Positions 1-7,233 of a stretch of 10,443 bases of DNA are shown piece after piece. The position numbers and the translations under genes were made by a program. How positions within the stretch are numbered: position 1 is the first letter of the stretch; each line of letters starts with the position of its first letter. Source of the DNA: DATLGD01 sp035540755 (GTDB lineage Bacteria; Actinomycetota; Actinomycetes; Mycobacteriales; SCTD01); the NCBI GenBank assembly GCA_035540755.1, contig DATLGD010000180.1, positions 1 to 10,443 of the forward strand. Direction: 5' to 3'. Under the pieces are notes generated by a model. That model was given only the letters and a program-made list of their open reading frames with translations. It was not told the origin of the DNA and made no database searches.

Positions 1-73
1 TGTCGGTCCAGTCGCGCATGGACAGGCCGTGGTCGGGATAGGGCCGACCGTCGCGCACCGCCTTGAAGATCAC
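1..73 (-). CDS. Small conserved actinobacterial protein, unknown function (5' end only)
   Basis: Reading the minus strand from a GTG at 73-71, the frame stays open for 24 codons to the window edge. It ends in VRDGRPYPDHGLSMRDW followed by T and D. I recall this N-terminus from short (about 100 aa) conserved actinobacterial proteins without an assigned function, but I cannot confirm the family here. The start is chosen because a -10-like TAGGGT ends 6 nt before the GTG, which fits a leaderless transcript. The GGAGG directly abutting the GTG is too close to act as a normal ribosome-binding site. The gene runs in the same direction as purA but is separated from it by a hairpin and its own promoter, so it is probably a separate unit. 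Most of the protein lies outside the window. Confidence 0.55.
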   Translation of the reverse strand, partial: MIFKAVRDGRPYPDHGLSMRDWTD

Positions 74-79
74 CCTCCG

Positions 80-85
80 ACCCTA
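80..85 (-). promoter_or_regulatory. -10 hexamer TAGGGT of a leaderless promoter
   Basis: On the minus strand TAGGGT matches the actinobacterial TANNNT -10 consensus. It is followed by 6 nt and then the GTG of the left-edge gene, so transcription would begin at or next to the start codon. No convincing -35 box is visible. Confidence 0.5.
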
Positions 86-160
86 ACCGGCGCGACCCGT
101 CGCACGGGCACACCGCGGCGGGTCACCGCCGGGGCAGCACCTCACGCGGCTCTTCCCAGC

Positions 161-210
161 GATCTCTGACGGCGACGTCGCGCAGGCGGGCGCATGCCCC
201 GTCAGAGATC
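161..210 (-). terminator. Repeated hairpin downstream of purA (copy 1)
   Basis: Arms GATCTCTGACGG (161-172) and CCGTCAGAGATC (199-210) form a perfect 12-bp stem around a 26-nt loop. The loop contains two smaller palindromes, CGACGTCG (173-180) and GGGC-GCAT-GCCC (188-199). It begins about 75 nt after the purA stop and precedes the promoter of the next gene, so it probably ends or protects the purA transcript. No U-tract follows, as is common in actinobacteria. The same arms recur downstream of pyrE at 9779-9829. Confidence 0.6.
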
Positions 211-284
211 AGCGGCCGGCCCGACCACAGCCGCGGCGCGCGACCCGCCCGGGACAGGCCCGGAGCCACCTGCCCTCGGTCCGG

Positions 285-1568
<1,284 letters not shown>

Positions 1569-1656
1569 GTGGTCCACTCCCTGCTCACAGCGGAGCCCCG
1601 GGCGCTGTCTCGGCTGAGGGCGCGCCAGGGGCTGTACGGGGGAAGGCTAGCCGACC

Positions 1657-2535
1657 ATGAGCGCCACCCTTCTCCTCGCCAACGCCGACGCCGGCAGCGC
1701 CGACGACGAGGCGGTCGAGCTCGCCCGCGCCGCGCTGGCCGAGGCGGGCGACTGCGAGCGGGTCACCACGACCACCCCGGAGGAGCTCGACGCCGCGCTC
1801 GACGGCGTCGACCGCCGCCGGGTGGTGGTGGCCGGCGGCGACGGCAGCCTTCACCTGGTGGTCACCCACCTGCACCGGCGCGGCGAGCTCGACGACGTCG
1901 ACCTCGCGCTGGTCCCGCTGGGCACCGGCAACGACCTCGCCCGTGCGCTCGGCATCCCGCTGGACCCGGTCGCGGCGGCCCGGCTGGCCCTGACCGGTGA
2001 GCCACGGCCGCTCGACCTGGTGCTCGACGACGCCGGCGGCGTCACCGTCAACGCGGTGCACCTGGGCATCGGGGCCGAGGCGGCGCAGCGGTCGGCCCGG
2101 CTGAAGCCCGTCCTCGGGCCGCTGGCCTACCCGCTCGGCGCCGTCGCCGCGGGGTTCCGCTCCACCGGCACGCCCCTGCGGGTGGAGGTCGACGGCCGGG
2201 TGGTCGCCGACGAGCGGGTGCTGATGGTCGGCATCGCCAACGGCCCCGGCATCGGCGGCGGCACGCCGCTGCACCCGCACGCCGAGGCCGACGACGGGCT
2301 GCTGGACGTCATGGTGTCGACGGCCACCGGCCCGTTCGCCCGGGTCGGCTTCGGCGCGGCGCTGAAGGCCGGCGAGCACCTGCGCTCCCCGCACGTCCGG
2401 TCGGCGCGCGGTCGCGAGGTCGCCGTCACCGGCGGGCCGGTGGAGGTCAACAGCGACGGCGAGCTCGGCGACGAGTGCGTCGACCGGCGGACCTGGACCG
2501 TGCAGCCCGGCGCCTGGCGGCTCGTCCGCCCCTGA
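1657..2535 (+). CDS. Diacylglycerol kinase family (DagK/YegS-like) lipid kinase
   Basis: This 292-aa protein belongs to the soluble diacylglycerol/sphingosine kinase fold family, which phosphorylates a lipid hydroxyl with ATP, for example diacylglycerol to phosphatidic acid. Visible motifs are the nucleotide-binding GGDGS (60-64), PLGTGND (87-93), the middle-domain VNAVHLGIGAEA (131-142), DDGLLDVMV (212-220) and NSDGEL (265-270). The length of about 290-300 aa is typical, and no membrane segment is present. The ATG follows a purine-rich GGGGGAAGG with about 10 nt spacing. It diverges from purA and converges on the PLD-like gene, and a repeat array separates the two stops. The exact lipid substrate cannot be read from the sequence; phosphatidic-acid salvage is the default inference for bacterial members. 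Confidence 0.88.
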   Translation: MSATLLLANADAGSADDEAVELARAALAEAGDCERVTTTTPEELDAALDGVDRRRVVVAGGDGSLHLVVTHLHRRGELDDVDLALVPLGTGNDLARALGIPLDPVAAARLALTGEPRPLDLVLDDAGGVTVNAVHLGIGAEAAQRSARLKPVLGPLAYPLGAVAAGFRSTGTPLRVEVDGRVVADERVLMVGIANGPGIGGGTPLHPHAEADDGLLDVMVSTATGPFARVGFGAALKAGEHLRSPHVRSARGREVAVTGGPVEVNSDGELGDECVDRRTWTVQPGAWRLVRP

Positions 2536-2550
2536 CCGCGACCCCCCGCA

Positions 2551-2690
2551 CCGTCAGGAGCCCTCCCGACGGCTGCCGGCCCGCGCGAAACCGTCAGGAG
2601 CCCTCCCCGCGGGTGCCGCCCTCTACCCGTCAGGAGCCCTCCCGACGGCTGCCGGCGCGGGCGAAACCGTCAGGAGGGCTCCTGCGGGGG
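2551..2690. repeat. Array of four CCGTCAGGAG-type palindromic units
   Basis: Four units begin with CCGTCAGGAG at 2551, 2591, 2627 and 2667, giving spacings of 40, 36 and 40 bp. Units 1 and 3 are nearly identical over 40 bp (2 differences), which suggests tandem duplication of a 76-bp block. Units 1 and 3 are themselves palindromic: CCGTCAGGAG pairs with CTCCCGACGG apart from one A-C position. Unit 4 carries GGGCTCC in place of CCCTCC, which makes it an inverted partner of the others. The array fills the gap between the stops of two convergent genes and abuts the PLD gene's stop codon. Confidence 0.75.
2626..2688. terminator. Long hairpin between convergent lipid-kinase and PLD genes
   Basis: Repeat unit 3 (2626-2648) can pair with unit 4 (2667-2688) to give about 22 base pairs with one mismatch and one bulged base around an 18-nt loop. 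Unit 4 alone also forms a short perfect hairpin, CAGGAG-GG-CTCCTG (2671-2684). The position directly after the PLD stop and downstream of the lipid-kinase stop fits a bidirectional terminator or transcript-end stabiliser. No U-tract is present on either strand. Confidence 0.55.
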
Positions 2691-3959
2691 CTACATCCAG
2701 TGCTTCAGGACGGCGCCGACCTTCTCCTTCGCCCGCTGGCGGACCGGCCGGTCGCCCCACCGCACCGGGTTGATGAGCTCGCTGCGGTCGACGTCGGCCC
2801 AGAAGTCGGCCTCGAGCTCGCGGGTGACCGCCGGGTCGAACACCGACAGCACGACCTCCTCGTCGTGGGCCAGCGACCGGCGGTTGAGGTTCGCCGAGCC
2901 GATCACCGTGGCCAGCCCGTCGACCGTCATGATCTTGGCGTGCATCATCGAGGGCTGGAAGGCCCAGATGCGCACGCCGCCGTCGACGAGGCACTCGTAG
3001 ATGCTCTCGCTGGTCAGCTGGCAGACCCGCTTGTCGGCGTGCGGGCCGGGCAGCAGCACGTCGACGTCCACACCGCGCGCGACGGCGTCGAGCAGGAGCC
3101 GGCAGAAGACGTCGTCCGGCGCGAAGTAGGCGGTCTGCAGCGTCACCCGGTCGGTGGCGGACTCGAGCAGCACGCGGAACACCGTCGCCATGTCGTTCCA
3201 GCCGACGCTCGCGCTGCCCCGCGCGACCTGCACCACCGAGGTGCCCGCCGTCGCGTGCTCGGGGAACGCGTCCGGCTCCTCGGCCAGCGGGCGGCCGGTC
3301 TCGGCCCAGTTCTGGGCGAACGCGGCGGCGAGCCCGTCCACCGCCGGCCCGACGACGCGCACATGCGTGTCGCGCCACTCGGTCTCGTCGCGGGCGTCGC
3401 CGCACCACTCCTCGGCGATGCCCACGCCGCCGGTGAAGCCGATCCGCTCGTCGACGACGAGCACCTTGCGGTGGGTGCGGTGGTTGTGCTTGAACGGGCT
3501 GAGCGGCGCCCCCTGCCACAGCGGCCGGCGGAACCACTCGACGACGACGCCGCAGTCGGCCATGTGGTCGATCAGGTCGGTCTCGATCAGCCGGCCGCCG
3601 ACGGCGTCGAGGAGCACCCGGACCCGGACGCCGGACCGGGCCCGCTCGGCGAGCGCCCGGGCGAACTCGGCCGCGATGTCGCCCTTCCAGTAGACGAAGG
3701 TGAGGAAGTCGATCGAGCGCTCGGCCCCGCGGATGGCCTCGAGCATCGCCGGGAAGATCCGGTCGCCGTTGCGCAGCAGCGTGAGCTCGTTGCCCTCGGT
3801 GGCCGGGATGCCGAGCAGGGCCTCGAGCCGGCGGCGCAGCTGCTGCACGCGCGCGGCGTCGTCTTCCGCGCCACGGGGAGCAGGCGGCAGCGAGTCGCCG
3901 CGCGGGCCCGGCACCCCGCCGCGCCGCCTCGCCGTGCGCTGATCGTCCGTGGTGGGCAT
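2691..3959 (-). CDS. Phospholipase D-like / cardiolipin synthase-like protein
   Basis: The 422-aa product is a two-HKD phospholipase D superfamily member, probably a cardiolipin synthase-type phosphatidyltransferase. The first HxKx4D is HRKVLVVD (His163, Lys165, Asp170) followed by GFTGG. The second is HAKIMTVD (His340, Lys342, Asp347) followed by IGSANLNRRS. Other typical segments are SIDFLTFVYWKGD (82-94) and TAYFAPDD (276-283). There are no N-terminal membrane helices, so the build resembles the shorter ClsB type rather than ClsA; the first 50 residues are charged and probably disordered. The ATG at 3959 is preferred because GGAG lies 9 nt upstream. A GTG 24 codons earlier has no such site and would add an Arg-rich tail. 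It converges on the lipid-kinase gene. The transferase or hydrolase substrate is not decided by the sequence. Confidence 0.88.
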   Translation of the reverse strand: MPTTDDQRTARRRGGVPGPRGDSLPPAPRGAEDDAARVQQLRRRLEALLGIPATEGNELTLLRNGDRIFPAMLEAIRGAERSIDFLTFVYWKGDIAAEFARALAERARSGVRVRVLLDAVGGRLIETDLIDHMADCGVVVEWFRRPLWQGAPLSPFKHNHRTHRKVLVVDERIGFTGGVGIAEEWCGDARDETEWRDTHVRVVGPAVDGLAAAFAQNWAETGRPLAEEPDAFPEHATAGTSVVQVARGSASVGWNDMATVFRVLLESATDRVTLQTAYFAPDDVFCRLLLDAVARGVDVDVLLPGPHADKRVCQLTSESIYECLVDGGVRIWAFQPSMMHAKIMTVDGLATVIGSANLNRRSLAHDEEVVLSVFDPAVTRELEADFWADVDRSELINPVRWGDRPVRQRAKEKVGAVLKHWM

Positions 3960-4074
3960 CCGGCCTCCGCTCCGGGCCCCCGGGCGGGACCGCCCCCGGC
4001 GTCCTACCCATCTGCGCCGACTCGGCCGCACGTCGATCGGGTGACACCGCCGCGACGGCGCGGCAGCCGGTCCG

Positions 4075-4080
4075 TACGCT
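4075..4080 (+). promoter_or_regulatory. -10 hexamer TACGCT of a leaderless promoter
   Basis: TACGCT fits TANNNT and is followed by 7 nt and then the GTG of the helical hypothetical gene. No ribosome-binding site lies between them. A GAC-containing stretch about 17 nt upstream is only a weak -35 match. Confidence 0.5.
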
Positions 4081-4087
4081 CGGTGCC

Positions 4088-4663
4088 GTGGCCCGCATCC
4101 CCGGCATCGACGGCGCCTTCGCCCTGGTGCAGGCGCAGACCACCGAGTCCCTGGCGGCGCTGGCCCAGCTGCCCGGCGCGGTGACGGCGCTGACCGGCGC
4201 CGTCCGGAGCCTGGGCGAGACCGTGCAGGCCGCGCGCGAGACCTTCGCCGCCGTGCAGCGCCTGGCGGTCCGGCTCGACGGGCTGGTCGAGGAGCTGGAG
4301 GAGCCGGTCCGCGCGCTGGCCCCCGGCCTGCAGCGGCTCGCCGTGGTGCTGGACGACCCCGTGGTCGACGAGCTCCCGGACACGCTCCGCAAGGTGCAGG
4401 CGGACGTCCTCCCGGTGCTGCGGACGCTGGCCGACACCCACGAGCGGGTGGCCTTCATCGCCGGCTCCACCGAGCGCATCATGACCTTCGTCGACGAGAC
4501 GTCGCGCACTCTGGCCGGCATCCCCGGCGCCGCCCTGCTGGGCCGCCGGCGGACCGGCGTGCGCCTGGCCCGTCCGGACGTCGGCCCCGACGCCCCCGTC
4601 CCGCCCGTCGTGCCGGGGCCGCCGACCGTGTCGGACCCGCCCGACCGGACTGCTCAGCCCTAG
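4088..4663 (+). CDS. Helical protein of unknown function with Pro-rich tail
   Basis: I do not recognise a named family for this 191-aa protein. Residues 10-145 are rich in Ala, Leu, Val, Glu and Arg with hydrophobic residues at 3-4 residue spacing, as in amphipathic helices or coiled coils (for example TVQAARETFAAVQRLAVRLD, 45-64). A more distinctive stretch, ERVAFIAGSTERIMTFVDE (119-137), is followed by a basic LLGRRR (150-155) and a tail rich in Pro and Val (163-191). No signal peptide or membrane span is evident. The reading is supported by typical GC-rich third codon positions and by a leaderless-type promoter at the GTG start. It diverges from the PLD gene with 128 bp between them and converges on the DUF3151 gene with 24 bp between stops. 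A membrane-surface or scaffolding role is possible but untested. Confidence 0.75.
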   Translation: MARIPGIDGAFALVQAQTTESLAALAQLPGAVTALTGAVRSLGETVQAARETFAAVQRLAVRLDGLVEELEEPVRALAPGLQRLAVVLDDPVVDELPDTLRKVQADVLPVLRTLADTHERVAFIAGSTERIMTFVDETSRTLAGIPGAALLGRRRTGVRLARPDVGPDAPVPPVVPGPPTVSDPPDRTAQP

Positions 4664-4670
4664 TCCCGAC

Positions 4671-4701
4671 AGGCCGGCTGCCCGGCCTCAGGAGGCCGGG
4701 C
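4671..4701. terminator. Three-arm convergent terminator hairpins
   Basis: AGGCCGG (4671-4677), CCGGCCT (4682-4688) and AGGCCGG (4693-4699) can form two mutually exclusive hairpins. The left one lies 8 nt after the TAG of the helical hypothetical gene. The right one extends to a perfect 10-bp stem (4680-4689 with 4692-4701, two bases between) and spans the DUF3151 stop codon. They would serve the plus and minus transcripts respectively. No U-tract is visible. Confidence 0.6.
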
Positions 4702-5119
4702 GGCGCCCGTCGAGCTCGCCGGCCGCGGCCGGGTCGGAGTCGGCGAGGAACTGGCGGACGCGCTGCGCCTCGTCGTCCTCGCCGATGGCACCGGCGGCGC
4801 GGCCGAGCGCGTGCAGCGCCCGCAGGAAGCCCTGGTTGGGGGCGTGCGACCAGGGCACCGGGCCGTGCCCCTTCCAGCCGGCGCGGCGCAGCGCGTCCAG
4901 GCCGCGGTGGTAGCCGGTGCGCGCGTAGGCGTAGCTCTCGACGTAGCTGCCCCGGTCGTAGGCGGCCTCGGCGAGCGACGCCCAGGCCAGCGAGCTGGTG
5001 GGGTGCTCGCCGGCGACGTCGGCGGCGTCGGCCCCGCGCTCGAGCAGGTCGGTCGCGGGGTCCTCGGGCAGGTGGGTGGGGGGCGGGCCTCCGAGGAGGT
5101 CCTTGCCGGTCAGGCTCAT
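4688..5119 (-). CDS. DUF3151 family protein
   Basis: The 143-aa product matches the actinobacterial DUF3151 family as I know it from mycobacterial Rv0360c-type proteins. Diagnostic stretches are the N-terminal MSLTGKDLLGGPPPTHLPED, SSLAWASLAEAAYDRG (42-57), SYAYARTGYHRGLDALRRAG (62-81) and the WKGHGPVPWSH segment followed by NQGFLRALHALGRAA (95-109). The helical repeats resemble a TPR-like fold, but the function is unknown. The ATG at 5119 has no recognisable ribosome-binding site. A CACACT hexamer ends 7 nt upstream, a weak -10 match, so this gene may be leaderless too. Only 35 bp separate it from the preceding rpf-like gene on the same strand, so read-through is also possible. Its last codons overlap the terminator hairpin shared with the convergent gene. 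Confidence 0.88.
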   Translation of the reverse strand: MSLTGKDLLGGPPPTHLPEDPATDLLERGADAADVAGEHPTSSLAWASLAEAAYDRGSYVESYAYARTGYHRGLDALRRAGWKGHGPVPWSHAPNQGFLRALHALGRAAGAIGEDDEAQRVRQFLADSDPAAAGELDGRRPAS

Positions 5120-5154
5120 GCCGCAGAGTGTGTCAGGGCGCAGGGAGCGGTCGC

Positions 5155-5865
5155 TCAGGTGATCCGGGCGCTCCAGGCGGCGTCGTAGACGGCGGTGTTG
5201 AGCGAACCGGCCTGGAGCGCGATGCCCTTCTCGGCGGCGAAGCGCCTGGCCACGCTGGCGCTCTGCGGGCCGAAGCGGCCGTCGACGGTGATCTTCCAGC
5301 CGCGCTCGCGCATCCGGGCCTGCCAGGCGCGGACGTCCTCGCGGACCTGGCGCGAGGCCGCCGTCGTGACGGTGCCGCGGAAGGGGACCTGGGCCGAGCT
5401 GGCGCGCGTGCGGCTGGTCCGGGGCGCGGGGGGAGTGGTCTTCGGCGTGGGAGCGGCCGCCGTGGTGCCTCCGCCGCCGCCGTGCAGCCCGAGCTTGCGC
5501 GCGCAGGCCGGCCACTGGCCCCAGCCGTAGCGGGACTGGAGCCGCTGCCCGGCCGCGATCTGCGTCTCCCGGCTGTGCTGGTGCGGCAGGCCCGTCATGC
5601 CGATGCCGCGCCAGGTGGCGGCGCTGAACTGCAGCCCGCCGTAGTAGCCGTTGCCGGTGTTGATGTTCCAGCGGCCGCCGCTCTCGCACTGGGCGAGCCG
5701 GTCGAAGTTGGCCACCGACGGCGCGGCCGCGGCGAGGGCGCTGCCCGCCGCCAGCGCGCCGTCGACGGCGACCAGGGTGGTGGCGAGCCCGCCGGCGGCG
5801 ATCACCGGAGCGGCGATCGACGGCTTGGCGTGGCGGGCGTTGCGACGGGTGCGCGACAGCGACAC
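5155..5865 (-). CDS. Secreted Rpf-like transglycosylase with peptidoglycan-binding domain
   Basis: The 236-aa product has the resuscitation-promoting-factor domain (about 52-126), a lysozyme-like fold that cleaves peptidoglycan glycan strands. Visible are CESGGRW (Cys60, catalytic Glu61), GNGYYGGLQFSAATW (71-85), and the closing GWGQWPACARKLGL (114-127) whose Cys121 should pair with Cys60. A Gly/Thr/Pro linker (128-158) leads to a PG_binding_1-like domain (about 172-225) with WQARMRERGWKITVDGRFG and VARRFAAEKG. The N-terminus is basic (residues 2-14) followed by an Ala-rich hydrophobic stretch (17-49), so export is likely. The GTG at 5865 is supported by AAGGA 6 nt upstream. A c-di-AMP riboswitch fills the leader, which is the known pattern for cell-wall hydrolase genes in actinobacteria. 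LysM-type rpf genes differ in the accessory domain. Confidence 0.92.
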   Translation of the reverse strand: MSLSRTRRNARHAKPSIAAPVIAAGGLATTLVAVDGALAAGSALAAAAPSVANFDRLAQCESGGRWNINTGNGYYGGLQFSAATWRGIGMTGLPHQHSRETQIAAGQRLQSRYGWGQWPACARKLGLHGGGGGTTAAAPTPKTTPPAPRTSRTRASSAQVPFRGTVTTAASRQVREDVRAWQARMRERGWKITVDGRFGPQSASVARRFAAEKGIALQAGSLNTAVYDAAWSARIT

Positions 5866-5880
5866 GGGGAGTCCTTCCCT

Positions 5881-6077
5881 CGCGCCTGCGGGGTGAGCTG
5901 TCGGGTTCGGGCCGGGAGGTGGCCCGGGCGCCTGAGGAGCGGCGCCTTCACCCCGAGGACGGGACCGCCTCCCGTCGTGACCGGCGGGGTGGCGTCCGCC
6001 CGGAGGACGTGGGTCCCCCGCTCCTGCCCCGGCAGGACGAGACGGCCTCGCTCCCGGGGCAGGACTCGGCGGGAGGA
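5881..6077 (-). ncRNA. c-di-AMP riboswitch (ydaO/yuaA class)
   Basis: Read on the minus strand, the leader carries the conserved blocks of this class in order: CGCCGAGTCC (from 6071), GGGGGACCCA (6019-6010), GGGGTGAA (5954-5947), CCGAACCCGACAGCT (5910-5896) and CACCCCGCAGGCG (5895-5883). CGCC near 6071 pairs with GGCG at 5886-5883 to close the outer stem. The class senses cyclic di-AMP and normally lowers expression when the ligand is bound. In actinobacteria it is known upstream of peptidoglycan hydrolase genes, which fits the rpf-like gene that begins 16 nt further on. The pairing of all inner helices was not computed. Confidence 0.9.
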
Positions 6078-6110
6078 GCGCGGCGCCGGCCCGTGCGGAC
6101 CGGCTCGTAG

Positions 6111-6139
6111 AACGTAACGGACCGAGAACGCCTTGTCTC
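6111..6139 (-). promoter_or_regulatory. Likely promoter of the riboswitch/rpf-like transcript
   Basis: On the minus strand GAGACA (6139-6134) and TACGTT (6116-6111) are separated by 17 nt, giving 4 of 6 matches to TTGACA and a full TANNNT -10. Transcription would start near 6104, about 30 nt before the riboswitch core. It lies 28-57 nt past the fba stop, so the rpf-like gene need not depend on read-through from fba. Outside the promoter and riboswitch, the 5866-6167 gap holds nothing else I can name. Confidence 0.5.
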
Positions 6140-6167
6140 TGGTCCTGCCGGCCGGATCGGGGGGCGG

Positions 6168-7187
6168 TCAGGCCTTGGTGCCGGCGCTGCGCAGGTCCTC
6201 GCAGGCGCGCACCACCCGGGCGGCCATGCCGGCCTCCGCCGCCTTGCCCCAGGACCGCGGGTCGTACTGCTTCTTGTTGCCGACCTCGCCGTCGACCTTG
6301 AGCACGCCGTCGTAGTTGCGGAACATGTGCTCGGCGACCGGGCGGGTGAAGGCGTACTGGGTGTCGGTGTCGACGTTCATCTTCACGACGCCGTGGTCGA
6401 GCGCCTCGCGGATCTCCTCGAGCAGCGAGCCCGACCCGCCGTGGAAGACCAGGTCGAAGGGCCGCTCCGTGCCGGTCTTGTCCCCCACGGCGTCCTGGAT
6501 GTCCTGAAGGATGGACGGCTTGAGCTTGACGTTGCCCGGCTTGTAGACGCCGTGCACGTTGCCGAAGGTGGCCGCCAGCATGTAGCGGCCCTTCTCACCG
6601 GTGCCGATCACCTCGGCGGTGCGCAGCGCGTCGCCCGGCGTCGTGTAGAGCTTCTCGTTGATGGCGTTCTCGACGCCGTCCTCCTCGCCGCCGACGACGC
6701 CGATCTCGAGCTCCATGACGATGCGGGCCTGGGCGCACTTCTCGAGCAGCTCCTGCGCGATCGACAGGTTCTCCTCGAGCTCGACCGCGGAGCCGTCCCA
6801 CATGTGCGACTGGAACAGCGGCTCGCGGCCGGCGTCGACCCGCTCCTGGCTGATCGCGATCAGCGGGCGCATGTAGCCGTCGAGCTTGTCCTTCGGGCAG
6901 TGGTCGGTGTGCAGGGCGATCTGCACGTCGTAGGCCTTGGCGACGTGGTGGGCGTACTCGGCCAGCGCCTGCGCCCCGAGGACCATGTCCTTGACCGTGC
7001 TGCCGGACAGGTACTCCGCACCGCCGGTGGACACCTGCACGATGCCGTCGGACTCGGCCTCGGCGAAGCCGCGCAGCGCCGCGTTGAGGGTCTGCGACGA
7101 CGTCACGTTGATCGCCGGGTAGGCGAACCGGCCCTCCTTGGCGCGGTCGAGCATGTCGGCGTAGGCCTCGGGCGTGGCGATCGGCAT
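6168..7187 (-). CDS. fba: Class II fructose-bisphosphate aldolase
   Basis: This zinc enzyme cleaves fructose 1,6-bisphosphate to dihydroxyacetone phosphate and glyceraldehyde 3-phosphate, and runs in reverse in gluconeogenesis. The 339-aa length is close to the mycobacterial enzyme. Visible features are ALHTDHCPKDK (91-101, catalytic Asp95 and zinc ligand His96), MELEIGVVGGEEDG (158-171), TFGNVHGVYKPG (207-218, zinc ligand His212), FHGGSGS (248-254, zinc ligand His249) and NVDTDTQYAFTRP (271-283) for phosphate and substrate binding. The ATG at 7187 is chosen because GAGGAG lies 6 nt upstream and the protein then begins MPIATPEAYADM, the family's usual N-terminus; longer readings add unrelated residues. 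The upstream flavoprotein gene ends 46 bp away on the same strand, so co-transcription is possible. Confidence 0.97.
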   Translation of the reverse strand: MPIATPEAYADMLDRAKEGRFAYPAINVTSSQTLNAALRGFAEAESDGIVQVSTGGAEYLSGSTVKDMVLGAQALAEYAHHVAKAYDVQIALHTDHCPKDKLDGYMRPLIAISQERVDAGREPLFQSHMWDGSAVELEENLSIAQELLEKCAQARIVMELEIGVVGGEEDGVENAINEKLYTTPGDALRTAEVIGTGEKGRYMLAATFGNVHGVYKPGNVKLKPSILQDIQDAVGDKTGTERPFDLVFHGGSGSLLEEIREALDHGVVKMNVDTDTQYAFTRPVAEHMFRNYDGVLKVDGEVGNKKQYDPRSWGKAAEAGMAARVVRACEDLRSAGTKA

Positions 7188-7233
7188 CGGATGCTCCTCG
7201 TCGAGCGGTGGTGGGTGGCCGGAGTCTGTCAGG

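Noticed and set aside
1569..1577. GTG at 1577 as the purA start
   Set aside because: It overlaps the GGGAG ribosome-binding site. The ATG at 1568 has correct spacing and gives the usual PurA N-terminus.
2551..2690. Possible CRISPR array because of four regularly spaced repeats
   Set aside because: The units are palindromic throughout, the intervals between them are themselves near-copies (units 1 and 3), one unit is inverted, and no cas gene is present.
3960..4031. GTG at 4031 as the PLD start
   Set aside because: It has neither a ribosome-binding site nor a leaderless-type hexamer, and the added 24 residues are Arg-rich and unlike the family.
6104..6120. Possible MtrA-type direct repeat (GTAGAAC/GTAACG on the plus strand) at the rpf-like promoter
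   Set aside because: Only one half-site is a good match and the spacing is irregular; the signal is too weak to call.
6140..6167. Hairpin terminator for fba around CCGGCCGG
   Set aside because: Only a 4-bp self-complementary core is present, with no extended stem.
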